Positions 10,034 through 19,616 of a DNA stretch of 64,000 nt are shown piece after piece (positions within the stretch are counted from its first letter, which is position 1; every line of letters begins with the position of its first letter). Source of the DNA: VAZQ01 sp963840535 (GTDB lineage: Bacteria; Pseudomonadota; Alphaproteobacteria; Rhizobiales; Xanthobacteraceae); NCBI GenBank assembly GCA_963840535.1, contig CAWIZJ010000043.1:387135-451134 (forward strand), written 5' to 3'. The position numbers and the translations under genes were made by a program. A model generated the notes under the pieces. The model ran no database searches, was not told the origin of the DNA, and saw only the letters and a program-made list of their open reading frames with translations.

Positions 10034-11133
10034 ATGGGAGAACGCAGGCAGGCCGTCGTGGTGGGAGCGCTCGGCGTCATCGGGCACTACATCGTCGAAC
10101 GGCTGCTTGCGGAGCCCGACTGGTCCGTGATCGGGCTGTCCCGCCGCGGGGCGGCCCCTGCTCCGCGCTATCGCCACGTCCGCGTCGACCTCCTCGACCG
10201 CAGCGGAACCGCCGACACGCTCACGGACCTCTCGCAGGCGACGCACATCTTCTACGCCGCCTTTCAGCCTTCGACCGGAGCGGCCGCCGGCTACGCCTCC
10301 AACGTCGCTCCCAATCGCGACATGCTGGTCAACGCCGTGACCGCGATCGATCGGGCCTCGCGCGTGTTGCGCCGCGTCGTGCTGGTGACGGGCACCAAGT
10401 ACTACGGCGCGCATCTCGGACCGTTCAGGACACCGGTGCGCGAGAACGATCCTCGCCACTTGCCGCCCAACTACTATTTCGATCAGATCGACTGGCTCAC
10501 CGGATACCAGCGCGGCAAGCGCTGGGACTGGGTGGAGCTGCGGCCGCAGACGCTTTGCGGTTTCGCGCCGGGCACGCCGATGAAGTTCCTCGCTCCGGCA
10601 ATCGCGGTCTATGCCGCCGTCAGCAAGGAGCTCGGGCTGCCGCTGCGCTTCCCCGGCAAGCCGGGAGCCTACGGGTCGATCTACCAGGTCACGGAGTCCG
10701 CGCACTTCGCCAACGCCGCGCTGTGGGCGGTCACCGAGCCGCGCTGCGGCCTGGAAGCGTTCAACATCACCAACGGCGACTATTTCCGCTGGAGCAATCT
10801 GTGGCAGAAGCTCGCCGCTGTGTTCGACATGCCGGCGGGCGATCCGCAGACCATCAGCCTGACCGAGCATATGGCGGACAAGGAGCCGCTGTGGCGGGCC
10901 ATGACGGAAAAATATGCGCTCGAGCCGCACGCCTACGATCGGCTGGCGGCCTGGCCGTTTGCCGACTACGTCTTCGGCTGCGACTGGGACGTGATGTCGG
11001 ACGTCACGAAATCCCGCCGCTTCGGCTTCCACGACGTGGTCGACAGCGAGGAGATGCTCGTGCGGCTGCTGCGCCGGTTCCGCGCGGAGCGGATCGTGCC
11101 GAGCTCAACGTTTTCGCTTGGCCGATATCGTAG
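10034..11133 (+). CDS. SDR/PRISE-type NAD(P)H-dependent reductase
   Basis: Starts MGERRQAVVVGALGVIGHYI, with RBS GGAGTGCAGG upstream; ~355 residues of an extended short-chain dehydrogenase. The dinucleotide site VGALGVIG is at residues 10-17. LSRRG after strand 2 suggests NADPH. VTGTKYYG followed by NYYFDQIDWL matches the PRISE group (progesterone 5-beta-reductase/iridoid synthase family), which uses a Tyr/Lys variant of the SDR triad. Bacterial members reduce the double bond of enones. Recognisable similarity stops at RRFRAERIVP (about 11100). The frame has no stop there and runs on; a single frame change gives a stop at 11133. The end overlaps the ParD gene tail-to-tail. Confidence 0.82.
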
Positions 11134-11386
11134 TCAATCCTTCGAGATAGTGGTCGAGGTCGGCCGGGGCGACTTCCGTGAATTCGCCCCGTTCAAGTGC
11201 GTCGACGCCCGCCTTGACCTGCATGCGCAACGACTTGAGCTTGAGCGCGTCTTCGCGCCGACGCTGCCGGAGAGCACGCAGCGCATCCCGCACGGCCTCG
11301 CTTGCGTTCTGGTATTCGCCCGATTTCACCGCCTTCTCGATGAAAGCGTCCTGTTCGGGCGTGAGGCTGACATTACGAGTTGGCAT
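11105..11386 (-). CDS. ParD/CopG-like type II antitoxin, apparently without toxin
   Basis: 93 aa, MPTRNVSLTPEQDAFIEKAV then SGEYQNASEAVRDALRALRQ, the ribbon-helix-helix N-terminus of ParD family antitoxins. The C-terminal tail EFTEVAPADLDHYLEGL would wrap a ParE toxin. RBS AGGAGAAATCG precedes the ATG. The family is almost always followed immediately by parE/relE on the same strand; here the downstream DNA is the convergent reductase gene, and no ParE-like frame is visible. Ribbon-helix-helix proteins normally repress their own promoter, so it may be a solitary regulator. Confidence 0.82.
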   Translation of the reverse strand: MPTRNVSLTPEQDAFIEKAVKSGEYQNASEAVRDALRALRQRRREDALKLKSLRMQVKAGVDALERGEFTEVAPADLDHYLEGLTTISAKRKR

Positions 11387-11689
11387 ATCGATTTCTCCTC
11401 GGATTGTGCCCGAACCATAGCACCTGTGGCAAAATTTGCCAACACAGCCGATCCGCACGACGGCGCATACATTGCGGCAAAAAAAGTAGGGCAACCATGT
11501 CCCATCGTCTCGTCCGGACTAACGCCGGGGCGATCCGTCGGCGCTCATCTCCTGGAGGCGAGGCAGCCCGGACCTTCGTTCGATCGCTCAATGGTATCGC
11601 CCACCTGCGCCGGCTGGTGTAGCATGACCACCGTGCCTGTCCCGTGCGCGTCCGCGCCTCGCCGGCATTCGGAAAAAGAGAGAGCCGCC

Positions 11690-12682
11690 ATGAAGCTTCC
11701 GCGTCGACAATTCCTGCAGTCTGGCGGCGGGCGCCGCCGCGCTCCCGGCCGTCTCGCGGATCGCGAGCGCGCAGACCTATCCGACCCGCACCATCACGCT
11801 CATCGTGCCGTTCCCGCCCGGCGGCAGCACGGACGTCGCCGCCCGCATCGCCGCCGACCACATGTCGCGCACGCTCGGCCAGCAGATCATCGTGCAGAAC
11901 GTCTCGGGCGCCGGCGGCACCACCGGCTCGACCAGGGCGATGCGGGCCGATCCCGACGGCTACACCATCCTGATGGGCCAGATGGGAACGCACGCCGCCT
12001 CGGTCGCGCTCTATCCCAACCTCGCATACAAGCCCGATGTCGACTTCGAGCCGATCGGAATGGTCACGGCGTTTCCGTTGATCATCGCGGCAAGGAAGGA
12101 CTTTCCGCCGCAGGACCTCAAGGAGTTCGTGGCCTATGTGAAGGCGAACTACGGCAAGCTCAACCAGGCGCATGCCGGCGTGGGCTCGATCTTCTTCACC
12201 ACCTGCCTGCTGCTCAACTCGATCCTCGACGTGAAGCCGACGCTGGTGCCCTTCAACGGCGGAGCCCCGGCGATGAACGCGCTGGTGGCCGGCCAGGTCG
12301 ACTACATGTGCGCCGATATCGTCACCGGCGGCCCGCAGCTCGAGCCCGGCAAGATCAAGGTTACGCAATCGCCTCGGCGCAACGCAACCCGGTGATGCCG
12401 AACGTGCCCACCACCACGGAAGCCGGGCTGTCCGCATTCCAGGCGTCGGCCTGGAACGGCTTGTTCGCTCCCAAGGGCACGCCGAAGCCGATCCTCGACC
12501 GGCTGGTCGACGCGCTCGACAAGGCGCTCGACGACGACGGCACGCGCAAGCGCATGCTGGTGCTCGGCAGCGACATTCCCGACCAGACGAGGCGCGGCCC
12601 GCAGGCGCTGCTGGCGCTGGTGCGGAGCGAGATCGCGCGCTGGACCCCGATCATCCAGAATGCGAACGTCAAGCTGGATTAG
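11690..12682 (+). CDS. Bug-family (TctC) receptor, frameshifted
   Basis: Starts MKLPRRQFLQ, then with a frame change near 11725 a Tat/Sec leader ending RIASAQTYPTRTITLIVP. The body has FPPGGSTDVAARIAADHMS, VQNVSGAGGTTGSTR and DPDGYTILMGQMGTHAAS. A second change near 12358 leads to SAQRNPVMPNVPTTTEAGL and FAPKGTPKPILDRL. The C-terminus is WTPIIQNANVKLD. All Bug landmarks are present, so the gene is complete apart from the frame changes. Purine-rich AAAAAGAGAGAG precedes the ATG. It is convergent with the COG2984-type gene, with only five bases between them. Confidence 0.8.
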   Translation: MKLPRRQFLQSGGGRRRAPGRLADRERADLSDPHHHAHRAVPARRQHGRRRPHRRRPHVAHARPADHRAERLGRRRHHRLDQGDAGRSRRLHHPDGPDGNARRLGRALSQPRIQARCRLRADRNGHGVSVDHRGKEGLSAAGPQGVRGLCEGELRQAQPGACRRGLDLLHHLPAAQLDPRREADAGALQRRSPGDERAGGRPGRLHVRRYRHRRPAARARQDQGYAIASAQRNPVMPNVPTTTEAGLSAFQASAWNGLFAPKGTPKPILDRLVDALDKALDDDGTRKRMLVLGSDIPDQTRRGPQALLALVRSEIARWTPIIQNANVKLD

Positions 12683-12687
12683 CCGCG

Positions 12688-13672
12688 CTACTCGATGACC
12701 TCGTCGGCGCGGGAGAGCAGCTCCGGCGCCACCGGATGGCCGATCGCCCTGGCGGCCTTCAGATTGAACACCAGCTGCAATCGCGTGGGGAGCTGAACGG
12801 GCAAGTCCGCCGGCTTCGCACCTTTCAGGATCTGGTCCACGTAGGTCGCGGCTTGCCGGCAATGGTCGGCAAAGCTCGGACCGTAGGATACGAGAAAGCC
12901 TGCCTCCACGTACTCGCGAATCGGGACCAAGGTCGGCAAGCCGGCCTTGGTGGGTGAGCTCCGCGAGCTGCGCACGGTTGGGAAACGTCACGGGGCTCGA
13001 CAGAACGAAGAGCGCCTCTGCGCGCTCGCCCGCCATCGCGCCGAACGCGCCCGCGAGATCCTCGGGGGCGCGGATCTCGGCGGGAAGCAGCGTCAGGCCG
13101 AGCATGCGGCCGGCCATGCCGGCCTCGTTCAGCTCCAGCTTGTTGAAGGGATTGTCCGGATTCCAGAGGATGGCCACGCGTGACGCCGCGGGGACCACCT
13201 CCTTGAGCAGCTGGATGCGTTTCGCCGCCAGCTCCACCTCGGCCAGCGTGAGACCGGTGAGGTTGCCACCGGGGCGCGCGAGGCTCTTGACCAGGCCTGC
13301 CGCAACCGGGTCGCCGCCGCCGACGAAGACGATCGGGATCGTGCTCGTCGCCTTCGCGGCGGCGAGCGCCTGCGGCGGACCGATGGCGAAGATGACGTCG
13401 ACGCCGAGGCGGACCAGCTCGGCGGCGAGCTGCGGGAGACGCTCCACGCGCCCTTCCGCATAGCGGCGCTCGATGAATACGTTTTCCCCTTCGACGTAAC
13501 CGAGCTTGCGCAGGCCTTGCTGGAAAGCCGCGAGCAGATCGGGGCTGCTCGAGGGCGAGCCGGACTCGAGGTGCCCGATCTTGAAGGTCCGCCTCGCCTG
13601 CTGCGCGCGCGTTGGGAGCGGCCATGTTGCCGCCGCGGCACCGAGAAAGGCGATGAGCTCGCGCCGTCGCAT
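12688..13672 (-). CDS. ABC transporter substrate-binding protein (COG2984/PF04392 type), frameshifted
   Basis: Starts MRRRELIAFLGAAAATWPLP with the twin-Arg leader typical of this group, cleaved near TRAQQ. Family hallmarks are GLRKLGYVEGENVFIERRYA, ATSTIPIVFVGGGDPVAAGL, SLARPGGNLTGLT and ILKGAKPADLPVQ. The end is LLSRADEVIE. One frame change near 12955 sits between the two domains. These are type-1 periplasmic-binding folds whose ligands are mostly unknown; no permease or ATPase lies beside it. A TGCTAC hexamer on this strand 44 bases upstream of the ATG (13716-13721) resembles a -10 element seen before two sister genes. Confidence 0.83.
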
Positions 13673-13890
13673 GTTAGCCTCCCCACCCCGGGATCGGGGG
13701 ATCACGGCCAAAACCGTAGCATCGTGCCGATCACGTCGCCATGGGTCGCCGACCCCACGTCCGGCTAGCGCGCATGCGCAAGCCGCGTGACGAACAACAT
13801 GATCTCCGGTCGCTCACAAGGTCACGTTCCTGGCCTGGCGAACGTGTGGTAGCATGCGCGTGCCACCGGAGTGACAGCAAGGGTGAAAAT

Positions 13891-15486
13891 ATGAACCGTG
13901 CAAAAACAATCGTGATTGCAACGGTAGCGGTGCTCGCCGCTGCGCCGCTTGGCGCGATACCGGCCAACGCACAGCAGAGCCCCAATATTGTTTTCGTCTG
14001 GGGCGACGACATCGGTCTGTTCAACATCAGCGCCTACAACAACGGCATGATGGGCTACAGCACGCCCAACATCGACCGCATCGCCAAGGAAGGCGCGCTC
14101 TTCACGGATTACTACGGACAGCAGAGCTGCACGGCCGGACGTGCTGCTTTCATCACCGGCCAGTCACCCATTCGCACCGGCCTGACCAAGGTTGGTCTCC
14201 CGGGTGCACCGGAAGGAATGACCGACAAGGACCCGACGATCGCTACCTTGCTCAAGGCCAAGGGTTACATGACCGGTCAGTTCGGCAAGAATCATCTCGG
14301 CGACCGCAACGAGCATCTGCCGACGCTGCATGGCTTCGATGAATTCTTCGGCAACCTCTATCACCTCAACGCCGAGGAGGAGCCGGAAAACGTCGACTAC
14401 CCGAAGGATCCGGCCTTCAAGGCGAAGTTCGGCCCGCGCGGCGTCCTGAAATGCGTTGCGACGGCGACCGAGACTCCGACAGAGGATCCGCGGTTCGGCA
14501 AGTGGGGCAGGCAGAAGTGCGAGGATACCGGGCCGCTGACCAGGAAGCGCATGGAGACGGCGGACGAGGAATTCCTCAACGCGTCGCTCGATTTCATCGA
14601 CCGCGCGAACCGGGACAGGAAGCCGTTCATGCTGTGGTTCAATTCGACCCGCATGCACATCTGGACGCACCTGAAGAAGGAGTCCGAGGGCAAGACCGGT
14701 CTCGGCATCTATCCCGACGGCATGGTGGAGCATGACGGCCATGTCGGCCAGTTGCTGAAGAAGCTCGACGATCTCGGCATCGCCAACAACACGATCGTCG
14801 TCTATACGACCGACAACGGCGCCGAGGCGATGAGCTGGCCGGACGGCGGCACGCCGATGCACCGCGGCGAGAAGAACACCAACTGGGAGGGCGGCTATCG
14901 CGTCCCTGCCATGGTGCGCTGGCCGGGGCTGGTCAGACCCGGCACCGTGATCAACGACATCTTTGCGCACGAGGACTGGCTGACCACGGTGATGGCCGCG
15001 GTGGGCGAGCCCCAGATGGCGGACAAGCTGAAGAAGGGCGAGACCATCGGGGGGAAGACCTACAAGGCGCACCTCGACGGCTACGACCAGCGCGAGCTGC
15101 TCGCCAAGGGCAACGGCAATGGCAAGCGCAAGGAGTTCATCTACTTTACCGACGACGGCAACGTGGCTGCGCTGCGCTATAATCAATGGAAGATGGTGTT
15201 CATGGAACAGCGCAAGCACGGGTTCGACGTGTGGCAGGAGCCATTCGTTACGCTACGTCTCCCCAAGCTCTTCAACCTGCGGACGGATCCGTTCGAGCGC
15301 GCCGATCATGAAGGGATCGGATACTCGACCTGGCGCATCGATCGGGCCTTCCTCATCGCTCCGGCGGCGGGCTACGTGGGGCAATGGCTGCAGAGCTTCA
15401 GGGAGTTTCCCCCGCGCCAGAAGCCGGGCTCGTTCAACCTGAGCCACGTGATGGAAAAGCTGTCGAGCCCAAGGGGCAGCAACTGA
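13891..15486 (+). CDS. Arylsulfatase (secreted, formylglycine type)
   Basis: 531 aa, MNRAKTIVIATVAVLAAAP signal peptide cleaved near ANAQQ. The mature protein starts with PNIVFVWGDDIG, the first metal-binding Asp pair. The formylglycine signature is QQSCTAGRAAF: Cys-x-Ala-x-Arg in place of the commoner C-x-P-x-R, still within the tolerated pattern. Other active-site elements are GYMTGQFGKNHLGD and the metal pair VYTTDNGAE. It hydrolyses sulfate esters in the periplasm; Cys must be oxidised by FGE, which is not in the window. The start was chosen for the leader, with AAGGG nine bases upstream. No frame change is seen, unlike the flanking genes. Confidence 0.9.
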   Translation: MNRAKTIVIATVAVLAAAPLGAIPANAQQSPNIVFVWGDDIGLFNISAYNNGMMGYSTPNIDRIAKEGALFTDYYGQQSCTAGRAAFITGQSPIRTGLTKVGLPGAPEGMTDKDPTIATLLKAKGYMTGQFGKNHLGDRNEHLPTLHGFDEFFGNLYHLNAEEEPENVDYPKDPAFKAKFGPRGVLKCVATATETPTEDPRFGKWGRQKCEDTGPLTRKRMETADEEFLNASLDFIDRANRDRKPFMLWFNSTRMHIWTHLKKESEGKTGLGIYPDGMVEHDGHVGQLLKKLDDLGIANNTIVVYTTDNGAEAMSWPDGGTPMHRGEKNTNWEGGYRVPAMVRWPGLVRPGTVINDIFAHEDWLTTVMAAVGEPQMADKLKKGETIGGKTYKAHLDGYDQRELLAKGNGNGKRKEFIYFTDDGNVAALRYNQWKMVFMEQRKHGFDVWQEPFVTLRLPKLFNLRTDPFERADHEGIGYSTWRIDRAFLIAPAAGYVGQWLQSFREFPPRQKPGSFNLSHVMEKLSSPRGSN

Positions 15487-15503
15487 TGCCGGCTCCCGAG
15501 TGA

Positions 15504-16563
15504 TCAGGCGCTGCGCCCGAGCACGTTGCCGAGGTCGTGATAGATGGTGTGCAGGTGCTGCGCCGCACCGTCCACCGAGCCCATCTCGATCACGAAGCCG
15601 TCGCCGATCACGCGATAGCCGAACGCCCGCTCCGGCGTGTTGGGGCCGTACCAGGCGAAATGCACGGCGTCGCGATCGCCGCTCGCCACGCGCGAGCGCT
15701 GCGCCGCGGCGAGCGCGGGCGACAGGTGATCGACCGCGTAGGTTTCGATCAGCTGCCACAACAGGTCGCGCTGCGGCGAGGACAGCGCGGCGGCGGCGAT
15801 CCCGACCTTCTTCGCGTTGGCACGCTCGCGCCCGGCATAGGACAGGATGTTTCGCATCGCGCTGTCGGACACCCGCCCCTGCGCCTGCAGCGGCGGCGCG
15901 AGGTCGCCGACGAGGCGGCGCGCCAGCGCCTCCTCGTCCTTGAGCGTGACCAGGCCGGCGTGCCGTCCGGCGGTGACACGATTGGGGTTGGCCGAGAACG
16001 AGGACGGCGTGACCGCAACGATGGTGCCGTCGTGCACGGCGACCGACTGGGTCAGATGGTGACCTTCGAGGCGGAAGCCCCAGCTGCCGGTCTCGGCCGG
16101 CGTGCCGAAGAAGGCGAAGGAGAACCGTTCCGAGGAGCGCTCGCCGGCGCCGTCGCCGCGCGCCGCCAGCACATCCTGCAGCGTCATGACGTTCCTGGTC
16201 TTCTCGACACCGCGCGGCGACAGCAAGGCCGCGAGCAGATCCCACGCGGCGGCCTTCTGGGCGGCATTCATCTGCTCGAGCCGCAAACCCGGCTTGATGT
16301 AGCCGCCGACGCCGAAATAATTCCAGCCGTTCCATTCCGGCCCGTTCAACGCAAACGAGGCGGCCTTGCGCTGGTCGTCCGCGAGGCTCGCGAGCAGCCG
16401 GCGCGAGCCGGCGAGAAGATCCGCGCTCGGCGCGAGGCCGGCGGCATGCGGACGCAGCGGCCCCAGGCAGGGCGGCAAGCCCGACGAGCGCGGTGCCGCC
16501 GAGCACGACGCTGCGGCGATCGGGCCGTGCGGCATGGAAGCTCGAAAGATGTGACTTGGGCAT
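15504..16563 (-). CDS. DUF3500 family protein with Tat-like leader, frameshifted
   Basis: Starts MPKSHLSSFHAARPDRRSVV; the RR-S-V-V-L motif followed by GGTALVGLAALPGA is a twin-arginine leader. After one frame change near 16465 the DUF3500 domain follows: LLASLADDQRKAASFALNG, WNYFGVGGYIKPGL, LLAALLSPRGVEKTRNVMTL, then FAFFGTPAETGSWGFRLEGH and HFAWYGPNTPERAFGYRVIG. It ends HLHTIYHDLGNVLGRSA. The enzymatic role of DUF3500 is not established. It is convergent with the sulfatase. Confidence 0.82.
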
Positions 16564-16699
16564 AAGCGCCTCCATCGCTGCGCCGGCGCGGGCGCACCAG
16601 CATTGTGCGCCGGAAACGCGACCGACCCGGTACGCCGCCGAAGCGTTTCACGCGAACGTGATGGCGGCGGGAGCGCGCGATCGGCGGATCACAGCAAGC

Positions 16700-16837
16700 C
16701 GCGGCGCCCTCGACCGAGGGCGTGCTCTGGCCCAAGAACCCGATGGTCGGCAACTTGGCCGGCTGTTGCGCGCGCGCCGCGAGCGGCCACGCGGCCGCCG
16801 CGCCACCGAGCGCAGCGAGAAATTCGCGCCGTCTCAT
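16700..16837 (-). pseudogene. Leader remnant of a COG2984-type binding protein
   Basis: MRRREFLAALGGAAAAWPLA followed by ARAQQPAKLPTIGFLGQSTP is the twin-Arg leader and first strand of a COG2984-type substrate-binding protein. Similarity ends after about 47 residues, where the frame runs on into unrelated sequence towards the DUF3500 gene. Only the 5' end remains. Confidence 0.7.
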
Positions 16838-16950
16838 ATCGGGAAGCATAAGTCTTCCGCTTTCGGGTGGAAAGCGATCGAACGTCGTTCGAGGTCGGCA
16901 AAGCAGTTCCCCTCGAGACCAGCGGCCATGCCGTGATTCAAACCTCCGAG

Positions 16951-16960
16951 AGTGCTATAG
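16951..16960 (+). promoter_or_regulatory. Possible -10 element TGCTAT
   Basis: TGCTATAG at 16953-16960 lies about 33 bases before the ATG of the next gene. The same TGCTAT occurs 34 bases before the sister gene at 19617, and TGCTAC 44 bases before the one at 13672. No convincing -35 box is seen, so this is a shared-position argument only. Confidence 0.25.
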
Positions 16961-16990
16961 TCCAACGGTTAGGGTGCCTGGGGTGGACAC

Positions 16991-17983
16991 GTGACACGAC
17001 GCGAATTTCTCGGCGTGCTCGGCGGCGCGGCAGCCGCATGGCCGCTCGCGGCGCGCGCGCAGCAGCCCGGCGGAATGCGGCGCATCGGCGTGCTCATGGC
17101 CGTTGCCGAGGACGATCCGGAAACGAAGTCGCGCCTCGCAGCGTTCCGCCAGGGACTGGAACGACGCGGATGGTCGGAGGGTCGCAATGTCCACCTCGAT
17201 TATCGCTTCACGGCCGCCAGGTCGGAGCGCATTCCGGCGTTCGCCAAGGAGCTTGTCGGCCTGCAGCCCGACGTGATCCTCGCACATTCGACCGGGGCCA
17301 CCGCCGGGTTGCAGCGGGAGAGCCGCACGATCCCGATCGTATTCGTCAACGTCTCCGATCCGATTGGCACAGGCTTCATTGCGAGCATGGCGCGGCCGGG
17401 CGGCAATCTCACCGGCGTGCTCCACCTCGAGGCCAGCATTGTCGGCAAGTGGCTGGCGATGCTCAAGGAGATTGCGCCGCACCTTGCTCGCGCTGCGCTG
17501 ATGGGGAACCGCAAGACGACCGCCTTTGACTACTTCCTGCAATCCGCACAAGCCCTATCCCCGTCGCTCGCGGTCGAACTGGTGCCCAGTCACGTCGAGA
17601 ACCGCCGCCGACATCGAGCGGGCGATGGAAATCGTTGGCGCGCGTGCCCGATAGCGGCCTGATCTTCCCGCCGGATGCGATGACCATCGTCCAATCGCGA
17701 TCTCGTCATCGCGCTGGCGGCCCGGCATCGCCTGCCGGCAGTCTATGCGCTCCAACTCTACGTCGCGGCCGGGGGTCTCATGTCCTACGGGACCGATCAG
17801 AACGAGATGTTTCGGCTGGCGGCGTCCTATGTCGACCGCATCCTGCGTGGCGACAAGCCGATCGACCTGCCGGTGCAGGCGCCGACGAAGTTCGAAACGG
17901 CCGTCAATCTCAAGACTGCCAAGGCCCTCGGCCTGACCGTGCCGCCCGGCCTGCTGGTGGCTGCCGACGAGGTGATCGAATAG
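16991..17983 (+). CDS. ABC transporter substrate-binding protein (COG2984 type), frameshifted
   Basis: Starts MTRREFLGVLGGAAAAWPLA, the recurrent leader of this family. Then come GLERRGWSEGRNVHLDYRFT, RTIPIVFVNVSDPIGTGFI and ARPGGNLTGVLHLEASIVGK. Two frame changes between 17600 and 17750 separate this from the end: AAGGLMSYGTDQNEMFRLAA, ILRGDKPIDLPVQAPTKFE and VVAADEVIE-type terminus at 17983. Full length after joining is ~330 aa, the family norm. Orphan receptor; ligand unknown. Confidence 0.82.
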
Positions 17984-18040
17984 AGATGCTGCTCCTGCGC
18001 CGAAAGCCATGCCAGGGGCGTCGATTGCGTGCGAGTTTTT

Positions 18041-19258
18041 TCAACGTTGCGCTTGAACGCTGCTCACCTTCGACGATTTTGCCGGGTTTGCGCGTATCGT
18101 CGCGCCGGGATCGTTGCGCACACCGAACTGACGCTTTTTTGCTTCCAATCCCGCCTCTTGCGCATTCTTCGTTTGCAATCCTGCCTTTTGCACACTAGTC
18201 CGGCCGCGCTTGTCGGCATATTCCTTGCCATCGATCGGCGCGACATGCGGCGGGTCTCGATCGAGATACGGGCGCCCGATCCCGAGCTCCTTCTCGTGCG
18301 CATCGATCCACTTCCACAGCTCTTGGCTCGAGGCGTATCGCTCCATACGGGTCTCGCCCTTGAGGCTCACGAGATCGGCCGCAAGCCCGTGGCCGTAGCC
18401 GCCGCGGCGACTCCCGCCATGGTATGAGCTGTCGCTCGCAGCCTTGTTGCCGCTTGCGATCGATTGCCGGTAATCATCACGGAATGCGCTGGTTATGCCC
18501 GGCACGAGCCCGGCGTCGTCCATGGCGCGAAGCGCGTGGTAGAGCTTCAGCTTGAAGCTACGATCCATGCCTCCGATCACGTAATCCTTGAGCGACATGC
18601 CGGCTTTTTGTGCCGCTATCGGATCCTTCCACGTGAAGTCCCCGACGACGTACTTGGTAATAGTTTTGGTGACTGTTCGCGTTTTGCCCTCCTTCTTGAC
18701 TGTTGTCTTGATTTGCTCTGTTACCTTGTTCGTGTCGAACTTGGGCGTTCGTTCGTATAGGGACCAGAGGTACTCGTCGATGCAGATTTCGGCCACCAGG
18801 CATTCGTCGGGAGCTTCAACCGGGTGCGCGACTGCTTTCGGGTATTCCTTCACCTCCTTCAACGTGGACAGGGACGTGAGCTGCACGCGCGTTTCGGGCG
18901 CCGACTCGGGCAAAGGGGCCTCGAAGTCGGGCACCTCGGCGGCGGGTGGGTCTGGATCATCCATCGCCCCCTGACCAACGGACATGGCCGCGGGTGCAAC
19001 CGCAGGCTCGGCCAGCTTGAGATGGGACATCGCCACGGCGGCTACGGAGGCCATTACGCTCGCTAGTGGTGCGTAAAGGGGCCTCCCGGCCTCAGCGCTC
19101 AAAGACGTTGCGCCGCGTGCCGGCCCGCGGTCCCCAATCGGCGCTGCGGCAATCTCCATGCCCGACGAATCGAAGATGCCGACCTCGGCAGCGCCCAAAC
19201 CGGCGAGAGCAACCGTTCCGCACAATACCACTGATGCCACAAACTCCCGCGGTCTCAT
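18041..19258 (-). CDS. Exported D,D-peptidase-like protein (peptidase M15-like domain)
   Basis: 405 aa. MRPREFVASVVLCGTVALAG is a signal peptide. Residues ~30-170 are low-complexity Pro/Ala/Glu-rich. The C-terminal domain carries YHALRAMDDAGLVPGITSAF, then a candidate zinc site HGGSRRGGYGHGLAADL (compare the M15 motif SxHxxGxAxD) and a terminal His in RDPPHVAPIDG. M15 enzymes trim peptidoglycan stem peptides in the periplasm. The extreme C-terminus is Lys/Gln-rich. The start was chosen for the leader; a longer form would begin 15 codons upstream. The zinc site is degenerate compared with VanY, so activity is not certain. No frame change. Confidence 0.65.
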   Translation of the reverse strand: MRPREFVASVVLCGTVALAGLGAAEVGIFDSSGMEIAAAPIGDRGPARGATSLSAEAGRPLYAPLASVMASVAAVAMSHLKLAEPAVAPAAMSVGQGAMDDPDPPAAEVPDFEAPLPESAPETRVQLTSLSTLKEVKEYPKAVAHPVEAPDECLVAEICIDEYLWSLYERTPKFDTNKVTEQIKTTVKKEGKTRTVTKTITKYVVGDFTWKDPIAAQKAGMSLKDYVIGGMDRSFKLKLYHALRAMDDAGLVPGITSAFRDDYRQSIASGNKAASDSSYHGGSRRGGYGHGLAADLVSLKGETRMERYASSQELWKWIDAHEKELGIGRPYLDRDPPHVAPIDGKEYADKRGRTSVQKAGLQTKNAQEAGLEAKKRQFGVRNDPGATIRANPAKSSKVSSVQAQR

Positions 19259-19616
19259 CCCCCTCTCCGCGCTCCATCTAAGACGGGCCGCATAGCCCAG
19301 CACACGATAGGGTCGATTGTTGGATCACGAACCCTTCGTGCAGGATAATAAAGCTGCGGGTACTCATTTTTCCGAAACGTGTTGCCCAAGTACAACGCGG
19401 GTCGATGGTGAAGACGATGCAAAAAACAATGCAATGCTCGAAGCGATCATTGCCGAGAATGGCGCGGCTGCCGGCGTAAGGATTGGTTACCGTCACACTC
19501 GCTCGTCACCAGCCCACAAGCTGTCATAGGCTGGATTGAAATCCCGCAGCGCAGCAGTCTCCTGCCGTGTCGAGGTATGCTATCCTTTCGGTTGGAAGTA
19601 CGGGAGGAACCGGGCA
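19259..19616. other. 358-base intergenic region
   Basis: Divergent promoter region between the peptidase-like gene and a COG2984-type gene. The sequence is noticeably less GC-rich than its surroundings around 19330-19450. No convincing gene, tRNA or repeat was seen. TGCTAT at 19578-19583 is a possible -10 element for the rightward gene, 34 bases before its GTG start. Confidence 0.4.

Noticed and set aside
10034..12682. An 882-codon open frame covering the reductase, the antitoxin region and a Bug gene
   Set aside because: It is not one protein: the middle is antisense to the ParD gene, and the Bug landmarks appear partly in another frame. It arises from a lost stop in GC-rich DNA.
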